Shown: positions 1-8,216, counted from the first letter of the stretch. The stretch: DNA of 25,872 bases from JAAFHB01 sp037133495 (GCA_037133495.1 JBAXOA010000058.1:1-25872); one strand, 5' to 3'. Translations and numbers: made by a program. The notes: generated by a model not told the origin, from the letters alone.

Positions 1-1047
1 CATCACTGAGTCAACTTTCCATTCCATAGGACGCCAGCGATAAGGAGCTCCATAAGGACCGGCTCCCAAATCTTTGGTCATATCGAGGGCTGTATTTTCG
101 TAATGATCACGCATCAGATTCATCACATCTTTAACAGAGAGGAGCGAATCGGGTTTTATCCAGAGCGGCATTCTGTTAGTCGCATATTTATTTTCATCGA
201 ATGAGACCTTACCCATGGCATAATTTTCGTATTGCCCCATTTGTTTGTTCACCTTATTAAAGCCCGACCATACACGTGCCTCGCAGAAACGTGCTCCGCT
301 AAAAGTGACAGGTGCATAAGTGTCAGAAAAGCTAAAATCATTATTTTTGCCGTCAAACCAGCCTTTTTCGCGTGCAAATGAGATTACATCGGCTGAATAG
401 ATGCAATTTTTGCTGTCATTCAACGGAAAACGGGTAATACGCGCCTGATTGGCATGTCCTGAAATATAGCCATCAGGAACCCGCATTGCAACCCAAACAG
501 CTCCTTTTTGTCCTTCGCCTTTACCGATCATTTCGAAAATCCAGACTTCATTAGGATCTGCAATTGAAAATGATTCGCCACTTGAAGCGTAACCGTAGTT
601 TTTAACAAGGTCGGTCATGATGGTAATTGCCTCACGAGCTGTCCTTGAACGTTGTAAGGCAATGTATATCAGGCTTCCATAATCGATAATGGCCTCTTTT
701 TGAGTAGCGAGTTCTTTCTTTCCTCCGTAAGTTGTTTCGCCGATAGCGACCTGATTTTCATTCATATTTCCTGTTACCTGGAAGGTGTGTTTCACCTGAG
801 GTATTTTTCCCATGAACTTTCCAGTGTCCCATTCATAGACATCAAGTAAAGCACCTTCGGGATAATCGGCAGCAGGCCAAAAATAAAGCTCGCCATAAAG
901 TGTATGAGAATCAGCAGCATACGTGATCATTGTTGAGCCATCTTTTGTGGCACCCCTGGAAATCAGAAAATTAGTGCAAGCCTCAGACGGAATAATCTGT
1001 AAAGCAACTAATATCAGAAATAAAAATAACGGTCTCTTTTTAAACAT
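1..1047 (-). CDS. C69 family dipeptidase, exported, 3' end outside window
   Basis: Translating the minus strand from the ATG at 1047 gives 349 codons open to the window edge, so the C-terminal part is missing; family members are usually over 500 residues. The N-terminus is a signal peptide (residues 1-23: KKR, then a Leu/Ile-rich core) followed by Cys24 in the motif ACTNFLISRGAT. In peptidase family C69 (Ntn hydrolases) this Cys becomes the N-terminal nucleophile after processing. Other family-like segments are GSTMITYAADSH, a GNMNENQVAIGETT stretch and YGYASSGESFSIADPNEVWI. The family cleaves dipeptides, and the signal peptide points to a periplasmic or surface location. An exact TAnnTTTG box lies 28 nt upstream of the start. 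The family call is firm; the substrate is unknown. Confidence 0.9.
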   Translation of the reverse strand, partial: MFKKRPLFLFLILVALQIIPSEACTNFLISRGATKDGSTMITYAADSHTLYGELYFWPAADYPEGALLDVYEWDTGKFMGKIPQVKHTFQVTGNMNENQVAIGETTYGGKKELATQKEAIIDYGSLIYIALQRSRTAREAITIMTDLVKNYGYASSGESFSIADPNEVWIFEMIGKGEGQKGAVWVAMRVPDGYISGHANQARITRFPLNDSKNCIYSADVISFAREKGWFDGKNNDFSFSDTYAPVTFSGARFCEARVWSGFNKVNKQMGQYENYAMGKVSFDENKYATNRMPLWIKPDSLLSVKDVMNLMRDHYENTALDMTKDLGAGPYGAPYRWRPMEWKVDSVM

Positions 1048-1074
1048 TGCAGATAGAATTAAAAACGGTTGCGA

Positions 1075-1082
1075 CAAAAATA
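1075..1082 (-). promoter_or_regulatory. Predicted -7 box for the C69 dipeptidase gene
   Basis: The minus strand reads TATTTTTG, an exact match to the Bacteroidetes -7 consensus TAnnTTTG. Transcription would start near 1069 and give a leader of about 22 nt. I do not see a clear TTTG -33 element at the usual distance. Confidence 0.5.
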
Positions 1083-1117
1083 GATAAATAGTTTAAGGTA
1101 TAGTTTAAAAATCAAAA

Positions 1118-1149
1118 TGATAAACCTCTTTTTTTAATGAGTTTTATCA
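1118..1149 (-). terminator. Rho-independent terminator after anmK
   Basis: TGATAAA at 1118-1124 pairs with TTTATCA at 1143-1149, and CTC at 1126-1128 pairs with GAG at 1139-1141, with one mismatched pair between. On the minus strand the hairpin begins just after the anmK stop codon and is followed by TTTTGATTTTT, as expected for a terminator. Confidence 0.65.
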
Positions 1150-1150
1150 T

Positions 1151-2200
1151 TTATTTTATATGATAAATCACTCCGCCAATGTGGTTTCGGTCTGATCCGG
1201 TAACAGATGATTGTACGTTTACCTGACCATTAAAAGCAAGTACTCCCAAAAATGCGAATATCATCGCTTCTTTAAAATCGATCAGTTTTTCGTCAGGCAA
1301 TACAATTTGGCAGGATGTTTTTTGCCTTAACCGATCAATTAAAAACAAGTTTTTAGAACCGCCGCCTGTTGCCAGCAATTGACCGCCACCCACTGTTACG
1401 CTTGAAATCTGATACGCGATGTGTTCGTAAATTGTGGCTGCCTGATCTTCAATAGAAAGTCCTGAATTAGTCAGCAAGGGTAGGATTTGATGATCAACCC
1501 ATTCGCGCCCCAGCGATTTCGGCAATTTACGTTGGTAATAATCCAGCAAATTTAATTTGTTAAGCAGTGATTCATTGATAGTTCCGGCTGCTCCAAGCCG
1601 GCCGTCCCTGTCGAAGGAATATCCTCTTTGCAGTGCTAAAGCATTTAATATAATATTTGCCGGACAGATGTCATAAGCCAGTCGGGATTCACCACGCTCA
1701 AATGAAATATTGGCAAAACCGCCTATATTCAGACAATAGCTGAATTCAGGAAATAGCATTTGATCACCAACCGGGACAAGTGGCGCTCCCTGGCCGCCAA
1801 GTGCCACATCAAAGTTTCTGAAATCGCTGATTGTTGTTATTCCGGTTGAAGCAGCTATTGAAGCTCCGTTACCGAGCTGAAAAGTAAACCAATTCTGTGG
1901 TTGATGAAATATTGTGTGTCCATGTGACGCAATCAATTTTGGTGCCTGTTTTCCTTTCAGAAATTCTGATACAAGCTCTCCAGAGTAACGGCCGTATTCA
2001 TTATGTAACAGCAAAAATGCTTCGGCATTCAGATACGGAGCATTCTTTAGTTTTTCAGTCCAGCTGTTCGGATAACTGACCGTTTGAGCCGCAATAATTT
2101 CATAATTCCAACCTGCCTTCGTTGTTGAAAACCGGCAAAGTGCGATATCAATTCCGTCGAGCGATGTACCTGACATTAAGCCAAGAGCTAATATAGTCAT
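1151..2200 (-). CDS. anmK: Anhydro-N-acetylmuramic acid kinase
   Basis: AnmK converts 1,6-anhydro-MurNAc to MurNAc-6-phosphate with ATP and water, a cytoplasmic step in recycling of cell-wall sugars. The 349-residue protein has the signature MSGTSLDGID at residues 9-18, ASHGHTIFHQP around 91-101, the DFRNFDVALGGQGAPL segment (126-141) that carries the predicted catalytic Asp131, and the nucleotide-binding stretch ATGGGSKNLFL near 277-287. Its length is slightly below the usual 360-370. The start codon overlaps the stop of the upstream M23 peptidase gene by 4 nt (ATGA), so the two are likely cotranscribed and translationally coupled. A hairpin terminator follows. Assignment is secure. Confidence 0.97.
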   Translation of the reverse strand: MTILALGLMSGTSLDGIDIALCRFSTTKAGWNYEIIAAQTVSYPNSWTEKLKNAPYLNAEAFLLLHNEYGRYSGELVSEFLKGKQAPKLIASHGHTIFHQPQNWFTFQLGNGASIAASTGITTISDFRNFDVALGGQGAPLVPVGDQMLFPEFSYCLNIGGFANISFERGESRLAYDICPANIILNALALQRGYSFDRDGRLGAAGTINESLLNKLNLLDYYQRKLPKSLGREWVDHQILPLLTNSGLSIEDQAATIYEHIAYQISSVTVGGGQLLATGGGSKNLFLIDRLRQKTSCQIVLPDEKLIDFKEAMIFAFLGVLAFNGQVNVQSSVTGSDRNHIGGVIYHIK

Positions 2201-3927
2201 TTGTATATCAAGGCTTTATATTCAGAACTATTTTCTTTGTTATCAGTTACAACCAACCGAAGAAGATGATTTTTTCCGAATGCGATTTTGTCTTTATCAA
2301 AAGTATAAGTGAGTAGCTTTGATTTTGCATCATATTCAAAAAGTATCCATTCTCCGTCTATTTCACCCCGATAGGTTTTTATTCCCGAAAGGTCATCCGA
2401 AATTCTAAACTGAAGTTTGTTATTATCCGTGAGAACTTTTTTATCCTTAATGCTTAATGGTAATATCACCGGAGGCGTTTTATCAATTGCTACAGCGAAA
2501 CTACCAAAGACATTGGTTTTCACAGTGACCCATCCTCCGGAATACTCACCTCCGATTGCCGATCTTTGTCCTGAAGCTGTTTCAATATTTACAATTAATG
2601 CCTTGTTTGTTAATGATTTGGGAAGATCGTTGCATCTGATCGAAAGAGAATAGGATTTCTGTAATGGAATAAATTTTGACTGCACATGATGAAGTTCTGA
2701 AAAGCAACCACCTGGTTTAGGAGCCGATTTCCATACAAAACCTAAATTATCATACAAGGCTCCTTTGGGAAGATCAATCCTGATATTCTCATTCTCGAAA
2801 TGATTGGACTGATCGAAAAGAAATTGTTTGCTGAAATTTTGATTTTTATCCGGCAATTTTGATTTTTTTGGAATGGTTCTGAATTTAAGGCTGGTTTTAT
2901 TTTTAAATGCATCAGCTGCAACGATTTCAATTTCATGACTTTTCCCATCGTCAAGGTTTAATATTCCATTGTTGTCGGGGTGGTTATAAATATCAAGATG
3001 ATTGCCGGGCAGCCGGTACAACCGTTGAATCCATCGGTGAGATTGAATATAAGCTTCATAATCGGCCTGGGCATTGGCATATCTCGAATCATCGAATGAA
3101 AAACTGTTCATTTTGAAACCAAATATTTCTTTGCCATCACAAAACAAAGCTGCAGAATAGATCCCACATTTAAACCCGTTACCACTAAAATCATCCTCAG
3201 CTTGTATTCCAAAACCTATTTTCCCATAGAGTTCAACCGGAAGATTATTTTTTAGTCGATAGCCTCCCTGAACGGCAACCACTTCAAATCTTTTTTTGCT
3301 GCGGTCCACTCCTACATTACTTTTTGCAGATAGTGGATAAATATAGATTGCTCTGATTTTAGGAGCACTGTTATCTTTAATGCCTAAATTATAAAACAGT
3401 GGATTAAACGCTCTTTCGGAATCTGTATCTCTGATTTCGAAATGAAGATGGGGACCGCCGGAGCTTCCGGAATTGCCTGACCAGGCAATGATATCTCCCT
3501 TTTTGAAACTAAACTCGCCCGATGAAAGGGTAATATCTATCGCAAAATTTTCCTTGTCGTATTGTTTTTTTCTGACATATTTCTGTATATCAGGATGAAA
3601 CTTTTCAAGGTGTCCGTACACCGATGTAGTACCGTCTGGGTGGTTCATATACAAAGCATTGCCATAGCCGGTCGGGGAAATGCCAATTCTTGAAACATAT
3701 CCATCTTTTACCGCAAATACAGGCATTCCTGTTTGACCCTGCGTACGAAAATCAAGTCCTGAATGAAAATGATTGGGTCTTAATTCACCGAAACCACCGG
3801 CAAACAAGTATGGGGGCTTAACTGGACAAATAATTGGATCATTTCCAGGGTGTTTCTGCGCAGAAAGTTCAGAAAAAGCACCGGCGATCAGAAGTAAAAT
3901 AAGTAAGACAATCCTCATTATTGACAA
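2197..3927 (-). CDS. M23 family metallopeptidase with Ig-like C-terminal region, exported
   Basis: This predicted periplasmic endopeptidase of the lysostaphin (LytM/M23) type cuts peptide bonds in peptidoglycan cross-links. Residues 1-24 form a signal peptide ending in SELSAQ. The M23 domain (about 45-170) contains H55-x3-D59 within FHSGLDF, the SVYGHL motif (His106) and GGPHLHFEIRD (His160, His162), so the zinc-binding and catalytic set looks complete. The remaining 400 residues look beta-rich and include an Ig-like stretch with IDKTPPVILPLSI near the end. The start may be Met1 or Met4. The gene overlaps anmK by 4 nt, linking wall cleavage with recycling of the released sugar. Whether it is a division or a remodelling hydrolase cannot be told from sequence. 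Confidence 0.93.
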   Translation of the reverse strand: MSIMRIVLLILLLIAGAFSELSAQKHPGNDPIICPVKPPYLFAGGFGELRPNHFHSGLDFRTQGQTGMPVFAVKDGYVSRIGISPTGYGNALYMNHPDGTTSVYGHLEKFHPDIQKYVRKKQYDKENFAIDITLSSGEFSFKKGDIIAWSGNSGSSGGPHLHFEIRDTDSERAFNPLFYNLGIKDNSAPKIRAIYIYPLSAKSNVGVDRSKKRFEVVAVQGGYRLKNNLPVELYGKIGFGIQAEDDFSGNGFKCGIYSAALFCDGKEIFGFKMNSFSFDDSRYANAQADYEAYIQSHRWIQRLYRLPGNHLDIYNHPDNNGILNLDDGKSHEIEIVAADAFKNKTSLKFRTIPKKSKLPDKNQNFSKQFLFDQSNHFENENIRIDLPKGALYDNLGFVWKSAPKPGGCFSELHHVQSKFIPLQKSYSLSIRCNDLPKSLTNKALIVNIETASGQRSAIGGEYSGGWVTVKTNVFGSFAVAIDKTPPVILPLSIKDKKVLTDNNKLQFRISDDLSGIKTYRGEIDGEWILFEYDAKSKLLTYTFDKDKIAFGKNHLLRLVVTDNKENSSEYKALIYK

Positions 3928-4017
3928 ATTTCTAAGAATTTGCTAAATTAGTAAACTTTTAAATGCTGTACAGAGCAATTAAAAGGCAGGTATGCTTTCT
4001 GCGTATGATATAAATGT

Positions 4018-4025
4018 TAACTTTG
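4018..4025 (+). promoter_or_regulatory. Predicted -7 box for the coiled-coil/zapA operon
   Basis: TAACTTTG matches TAnnTTTG exactly. A TTTC at 3996-3999, 18 nt upstream, is a one-mismatch -33 element. The predicted start near 4031 would leave a leader of about 13 nt before the ATG at 4044. Confidence 0.55.
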
Positions 4026-4043
4026 TCTCAGTAAACGATAGAT

Positions 4044-4337
4044 ATGACAGAACGGGAAACTGATTTATTGAGAGAGTTTAAAGAGAAGCTCGATAAACTG
4101 ATCAATCTTCATTTACGAATGAAAAGTGAGAAACATCTATTAATTGAAGAACAATCACAGCTGAATGAGAAAATTCGATTACTCTCATTGAATAATGAAG
4201 AACTAGCCAGGGAAATGGAAGTCCTGAAGTTCGCAAAATCAATGCTTGAGGAGGATGAAAATTCACACGAAGCCAAATTAAAATTAAACAGAATAGTGCG
4301 GGAAATAGACAAATGTATTGCCCTGTTAAATAAGTAA
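4044..4337 (+). CDS. Small coiled-coil protein preceding zapA
   Basis: This 97-residue cytoplasmic protein has no signal peptide, no membrane segment and almost no Gly or Pro. It is predominantly helical, with heptad-like Leu/Ile spacing across most of its length (for example EKIRLLSLNNEELAREMEVL) and many Lys/Glu residues, as expected of a coiled coil. It lies 10 nt before zapA and shares its predicted promoter. I do not recognise a named family. Because ZapA in Proteobacteria works with a short coiled-coil partner, ZapB, a role as ZapA partner at the division ring is plausible. That is inference from position and shape, not from sequence similarity. Confidence 0.85.
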   Translation: MTERETDLLREFKEKLDKLINLHLRMKSEKHLLIEEQSQLNEKIRLLSLNNEELAREMEVLKFAKSMLEEDENSHEAKLKLNRIVREIDKCIALLNK

Positions 4338-4347
4338 TACAAATGCT

Positions 4348-4647
4348 ATGGATGATAAACTTTCGATAAATATCAATATAGCCGACCGATTGTATCCTCT
4401 GAGAGTGGATCGTAAAGAGGAAGAAAGCATTCGTAAGGCCGCGAAGATTATCAACGAAAAGGTGGTTCAATACAAGCAAAAATACGCTTCGAAAGACTTG
4501 CAGGATTGTCTGGCGATGGCAACTTTGCAGTTTGTAATTCAGAAGTTTGACACCGAAAAACGGATTGATAATTCTCCATTGGTCGATGAATTGGAAGTCA
4601 TGAATGATTTTCTGACAACCTTTCTTGAAAAGGAAAGTTCGTTTTGA
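4348..4647 (+). CDS. zapA: Cell division protein ZapA
   Basis: The 99-residue protein has ZapA-family architecture. A small N-terminal globular part begins with DDKLSININIADRLYPLRV and resembles the family's INI(x)G(x)YPLxV-type start. A helix with EEESIRKAAKIINEKV follows, and a C-terminal coiled-coil helix includes DCLAMATLQFVIQ. ZapA binds FtsZ in the cytoplasm and promotes bundling of protofilaments in the Z ring. The gene sits between the small coiled-coil gene (10-nt gap) and rny (108-nt gap that contains a long hairpin). The length fits the family, which is about 95-110 residues. Confidence 0.9.
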   Translation: MDDKLSININIADRLYPLRVDRKEEESIRKAAKIINEKVVQYKQKYASKDLQDCLAMATLQFVIQKFDTEKRIDNSPLVDELEVMNDFLTTFLEKESSF

Positions 4648-4660
4648 ATCTTACACAGAC

Positions 4661-4722
4661 CCGCATTTTTAAATTATTCAGTTTGTTCAGATTGATCAGA
4701 ACTGAATGATTTGGAGTTGCGG
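4661..4722 (+). other. Long RNA hairpin between zapA and rny
   Basis: Positions 4661-4684 pair with 4699-4722 without any bulge: 18 Watson-Crick pairs, 5 G-U wobbles and one T/T mismatch over 24 positions, around a 14-nt loop. The base of the stem is GC-rich (CCGCA with TGCGG) and is followed by TATTTTTATT, so it resembles a terminator or attenuator. The G-U pairs hold only for plus-strand RNA, which argues for selection on the transcript of zapA-rny. It could equally be an RNase processing site or a structured leader of rny. Confidence 0.6.
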
Positions 4723-4755
4723 TATTTTTATTAAATCTTTAAATGTATTTAAGAA

Positions 4756-6309
4756 ATGGAAATAATTATTACTGGCATTCTTACACTGATAATAGGAGGT
4801 GCTGCCACCTATTATTTGTGGGAAATGATGCTGAAGAAGAAAAAGCAAAATTTACTGGCTGATGCCGAGGTTCAGGCAGAAATGCTTAAGGAGAAGAAAA
4901 TGCTTCAGGCTAAAGAGAAATATATTCAGCTAAAATCGGAGCATGAGAGCTATATTAATGATCGGAACCTTCGGATTGCGAGCTCTGAAAACAAACTTAA
5001 GCAGAAGGAAACCATTTATTTGCAACGGAAAGAGGAGCTGCAACGAAGCATCAAAGACCTGGAAAATTCAGAGCGGGAGATTGACTCAATTCGGGAAAAC
5101 CTTACCGTTCAACTTGAATTGGTAGAACAAAAAGAGGAAGATATGCTGAAGTTGCGTAAACAGCAAATTCAGCAGCTTGAAGCGTTATCCGGACTTTCTG
5201 CGGATGAAGCTAAATCTCAACTTGTTGAATCTTTGAAGAATGAAGCAAAAACAGAGGCGATGTCATTCATTCAGGAGATTATGGATGAAGCCAAAATGAC
5301 AGCCAACAAGGAGGCAAAAAAGATTATCGTTAAATCCATTCAAAGGGTGGCTTCAGAAACTGCAATTGAAAATTCAGTTACCGTTTTTCATATTGAAAGT
5401 GATGAGATTAAAGGGCGAATTATTGGCCGTGAAGGTCGTAACATCAGGGCACTTGAAGCTGCAACGGGTGTTGAGATTATCGTTGATGATACCCCTGAAG
5501 CGATAGTACTCTCTGCATTTGATCCGGTAAGACGTGAAATTGCCCGTCTGGCTCTTCATCAATTGGTGACTGATGGACGAATCCATCCTGCCCGTATTGA
5601 AGAGGTAGTGAATAAGGTGAAGAAACAGGTTGAAGAAGAGATTATTGAAACAGGAAAACGGACAACCATCGATCTTGGAGTACACGGATTACATCCTGAA
5701 TTAATCCGCATGATCGGGAAAATGAAATACCGTTCATCATACGGACAAAACTTGTTGCAGCACTCCCGCGAAACTGCCAATCTTTGTGCTATTATGGCTG
5801 CAGAGCTTGGTCTTAACCCCAAACGTGCCAAACGCGCCGGACTGCTTCATGATATTGGAAAGGTGCCGGATGATGAACCGGAATTACCACATGCAATCTT
5901 AGGGATGAAACTTGCTGAAAAATTCAAGGAGAAACCCGATATCTGCAATGCCATTGGTTCTCATCATGATGAAGTTGAGATGGAAAGCTTACTCGCGCCT
6001 TTGGTTCAGGCCTGCGACGCAATTTCAGGTGCTCGTCCTGGCGCCCGTCGCGAAGCGGTTGAATCGTATATCAAACGGTTAAACGACCTCGAAAATATGG
6101 CACTTTCTTATCCTGGCGTTACTAAAACTTATGCGATTCAGGCAGGGAGAGAACTTAGGGTAATCGTTGGAAGTGATAAAATGACTGATATTGAAGCTGA
6201 AACTCTCTCTTACGATATCGCCAAGAAAATTCAGGATGAGATGACTTATCCGGGCCAGGTTAAAATTACAGTGATTCGCGAAACCCGTGCGGTTAGCTAC
6301 GCCAAATAA
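4756..6309 (+). CDS. rny: Ribonuclease Y
   Basis: RNase Y is a membrane-anchored endoribonuclease that initiates mRNA decay. The 517-residue protein shows the full family order: an N-terminal transmembrane helix (about residues 2-22), a long Lys/Glu-rich coiled coil (about 28-200), a KH RNA-binding domain with the loop GREG at 224-227 in KGRIIGREGRNIRALE, and an HD domain with His336, His366-Asp367 (LLHDIGK) and GSHHDEVE near 401-408. The length matches the usual 510-520. It lies downstream of zapA in the same direction, separated by a hairpin that may uncouple or regulate expression. A strong hairpin terminator follows. Assignment is secure. Confidence 0.97.
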   Translation: MEIIITGILTLIIGGAATYYLWEMMLKKKKQNLLADAEVQAEMLKEKKMLQAKEKYIQLKSEHESYINDRNLRIASSENKLKQKETIYLQRKEELQRSIKDLENSEREIDSIRENLTVQLELVEQKEEDMLKLRKQQIQQLEALSGLSADEAKSQLVESLKNEAKTEAMSFIQEIMDEAKMTANKEAKKIIVKSIQRVASETAIENSVTVFHIESDEIKGRIIGREGRNIRALEAATGVEIIVDDTPEAIVLSAFDPVRREIARLALHQLVTDGRIHPARIEEVVNKVKKQVEEEIIETGKRTTIDLGVHGLHPELIRMIGKMKYRSSYGQNLLQHSRETANLCAIMAAELGLNPKRAKRAGLLHDIGKVPDDEPELPHAILGMKLAEKFKEKPDICNAIGSHHDEVEMESLLAPLVQACDAISGARPGARREAVESYIKRLNDLENMALSYPGVTKTYAIQAGRELRVIVGSDKMTDIEAETLSYDIAKKIQDEMTYPGQVKITVIRETRAVSYAK

Positions 6310-6331
6310 AATATATTCAAGTATTATAATA

Positions 6332-6360
6332 AGAAAAAGGGGCTCAATGCTCCTTTTTCT
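6332..6360 (+). terminator. Terminator between convergent rny and the SirB1-like gene
   Basis: AGAAAAAGG at 6332-6340 pairs perfectly with CCTTTTTCT at 6352-6360, extended by a G-T wobble and two G/C pairs to a 5-nt loop (6344-6348). The T-rich 3' arm continues into GTTTTT on the plus strand, and the A-rich 5' arm supplies a T tract on the minus strand. It can therefore serve both genes, which end at 6309 (plus) and 6365 (minus). Confidence 0.8.
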
Positions 6361-6364
6361 GTTT

Positions 6365-7234
6365 TTAGTATTTCCGTAGTTGCTCGAGTAATTTACCGGC
6401 AAGAATTTCGCGATCATTATCACCCTTTATCCGGTAACATTGTTTTAGAAAAATCAAAAGATGCTTGATTATTGTTCCTTCATCGAGCACTGTCTCATTT
6501 TCCCGGTTCTCCTTAATCTCAGATACAATATGTGCCAATTCTTTTGCACCAATTATGGCCCCTTTATGTTCCATATTGATATAAAATAAATAGGGCTCAG
6601 CATTTTCTCCATATATTTCCCTGGCAATACGAGGTTCGTAATATCCAAGAATTAAATATTGGCCGATTCCTATTGGGTGAACGGGCAGATTTAATTTTTG
6701 AGCAAGAATACAATATAAAGTTGAAAGTGAAATTATATTTCCCTTTCGTGAGACTAACAAATTGTTGACCAGGCAGCTCTCAGGAGAATACACATCAGTC
6801 AGATTTATATTAAATCTATATATCTCGAAGAATAAATGGTTGATGATCGATATCTTCTCGAGTGAAGTGAGCGAATTATTCAATTCAATCCAAATATCAC
6901 GAACAATTTTTTCGATGAGGAGTTCAATTTTGTCTGGTAAAAGAGTTGGATGTTGAATCATACTGATCAGAATCCACCCGTCAAGGAGTGTTTTATTCCC
7001 GGAGTTGGCCCACCCGGCAGTTTTTTCGACCAATTCTGATAGTTTGAGCTGATTAATGACCAATTCCAGCCGGTCGTGCTGCAACAAGCTGACTGAAGAG
7101 CCAAAGGCATGTTCCAGAACAGGTAAAATAGCTGATCCGCTTTCTAGTAATTTATCCCTGACCGCCAGATAAACTACTTCATCATGATCATCAATAAGAG
7201 CCAGCAAAGTATCAATATTTACAATCTCTTTCAT
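6365..7234 (-). CDS. SirB1-like transglutaminase-fold protein
   Basis: This 289-residue cytoplasmic protein has its clearest landmark at residues 163-174, RKGNIISLSTLY, followed by ILAQKLNLPVHPIGIGQYLIL. The pattern matches the SirB1 N-terminal / transglutaminase-like core (RRGNPISLS-L-Y and a following G-H/Y-F/L motif). The usual cysteine of active transglutaminases is not evident, so enzymatic activity is doubtful. Residues 18-45 look like a HEAT-type helical hairpin. The gene starts 1 nt after the stop of the nucleoside phosphorylase gene, so the pair is almost certainly cotranscribed. The molecular role of the family is poorly known, and no more specific function is claimed. Confidence 0.75.
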   Translation of the reverse strand: MKEIVNIDTLLALIDDHDEVVYLAVRDKLLESGSAILPVLEHAFGSSVSLLQHDRLELVINQLKLSELVEKTAGWANSGNKTLLDGWILISMIQHPTLLPDKIELLIEKIVRDIWIELNNSLTSLEKISIINHLFFEIYRFNINLTDVYSPESCLVNNLLVSRKGNIISLSTLYCILAQKLNLPVHPIGIGQYLILGYYEPRIAREIYGENAEPYLFYINMEHKGAIIGAKELAHIVSEIKENRENETVLDEGTIIKHLLIFLKQCYRIKGDNDREILAGKLLEQLRKY

Positions 7235-7235
7235 T

Positions 7236-8114
7236 CTAGTAAGCTAGCTTATCAAGTATTTTCGTTACAAGTCGCTTCATAACAGGCTTGTAATCAATAC
7301 TTGCATTCCGTGTTATCCGGTTGGCAATGATAATACAAACTGTAAGTGCCTGATGTCCTAAAAGTTTGCTGAGTCCGTAGATTGCCGAACATTCCATTTC
7401 ATAATTTGTAATTTTCATCTCACTGAAACGGAAGGATTCAATTTTATCGTTTATTTGACGATCTGCAATATCCAGGCGCAATTCTCTGCCTTGGGGACCA
7501 TAAAATCCAGGCGCTGAGATTGTAATTCCCGGAATAAACTCATTATCAGTTATTTTATCATAAAGAGCATGGTCACAGTCAACTACATAGGGCGAGGCGA
7601 GTATTGGATTCCAATTGGTATGCAACATAAAAGCTTCTTCAAACGGCAGATCAGTAATTTCTTCACGCCTGGCGTAGAAATTCATCAATCCGTCAAATCC
7701 GATGGCTTTGCGCGAGACCAGAAATCCATCGACAGGTATTTCTTCCTGTAATGCTCCGGAAGTGCCGATTCTGATGATGTTTAAGCTTGTTAAAGTGGTT
7801 TTTATTTTACGTGTTTCGAGATCGATATTCACCAATGCATCTAGTTCATTGATCACAATATCAATATTATCTGTACCGATACCTGTTGACAGAACTGAAA
7901 TTCTTTTTCCCTTGTAATAACCGGTAACAGTAACAAATTCTCTGTTTTGAGCTCTTACTTCGATCTCATCGAAAAGACTGGCTATCATTTCAACTCTGCC
8001 CGGATCCCCAACCAGAATTATATCCCCGGCTATTTGACCCGGCTTAAGGTGTAAATGAAAGATTGACCCGTCGGGATTCAGGATTAATTCGGATGGCGCT
8101 ATTTGTTTTGTCAT
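7236..8114 (-). CDS. Nucleoside phosphorylase (uridine phosphorylase-like)
   Basis: The protein belongs to the PNP/UDP phosphorylase family, which splits nucleosides with phosphate into base and (deoxy)ribose-1-phosphate in salvage. Counting from the upstream ATG at 8138, it shows LVGDPGRV at 42-49 (phosphate site), LSTGIGTDNIDIVINEL at 83-99, IRIGTSGAL at 122-130 and NYEMECSAIYGL at 245-256, which corresponds to the ribose-binding MExxA motif. The start at 8114 (MTKQIAPSELI) is preferred. The extra eight residues from 8138 look non-conserved, and a near-consensus -7 box at 8146-8153 would leave the 8138 start almost without a leader. Base specificity cannot be set from sequence; uridine-like is the best guess. 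Confidence 0.88.
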   Translation of the reverse strand: MTKQIAPSELILNPDGSIFHLHLKPGQIAGDIILVGDPGRVEMIASLFDEIEVRAQNREFVTVTGYYKGKRISVLSTGIGTDNIDIVINELDALVNIDLETRKIKTTLTSLNIIRIGTSGALQEEIPVDGFLVSRKAIGFDGLMNFYARREEITDLPFEEAFMLHTNWNPILASPYVVDCDHALYDKITDNEFIPGITISAPGFYGPQGRELRLDIADRQINDKIESFRFSEMKITNYEMECSAIYGLSKLLGHQALTVCIIIANRITRNASIDYKPVMKRLVTKILDKLAY

Positions 8115-8192
8115 TATCAATAATTCTTGTAAAATCAAAGCTATTCAAAAATGAGGACATTACCAAGATAAGGTGAAATTAATTGTTTTTGG

Positions 8193-8200
8193 TATTTTTG
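8193..8200 (+). promoter_or_regulatory. Predicted -7 box for the DUF4293 gene
   Basis: TATTTTTG is an exact TAnnTTTG match, 16 nt before the ATG at 8217. The -33 region has no clear TTTG. Confidence 0.5.
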
Positions 8201-8216
8201 TATAAAATTTAAAATA

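Noticed and set aside
4102..4479. Antisense reading frame of 125 codons over the coiled-coil gene and zapA
   Set aside because: It lies opposite two convincing genes, has no recognisable domain and no promoter; it is a shadow frame.
4706..4713. Separate rny promoter with TTTG at 4682 and ATGATTTG at 4706
   Set aside because: The spacing of 20 nt fits, but the -7 box lacks the leading TA and lies inside the hairpin stem; too weak to call.
4648..4755. 6S RNA gene after zapA
   Set aside because: Only 108 nt are available and a single simple hairpin is seen. 6S RNA is about 180 nt with a large central bubble. A covariance-model search would settle it.
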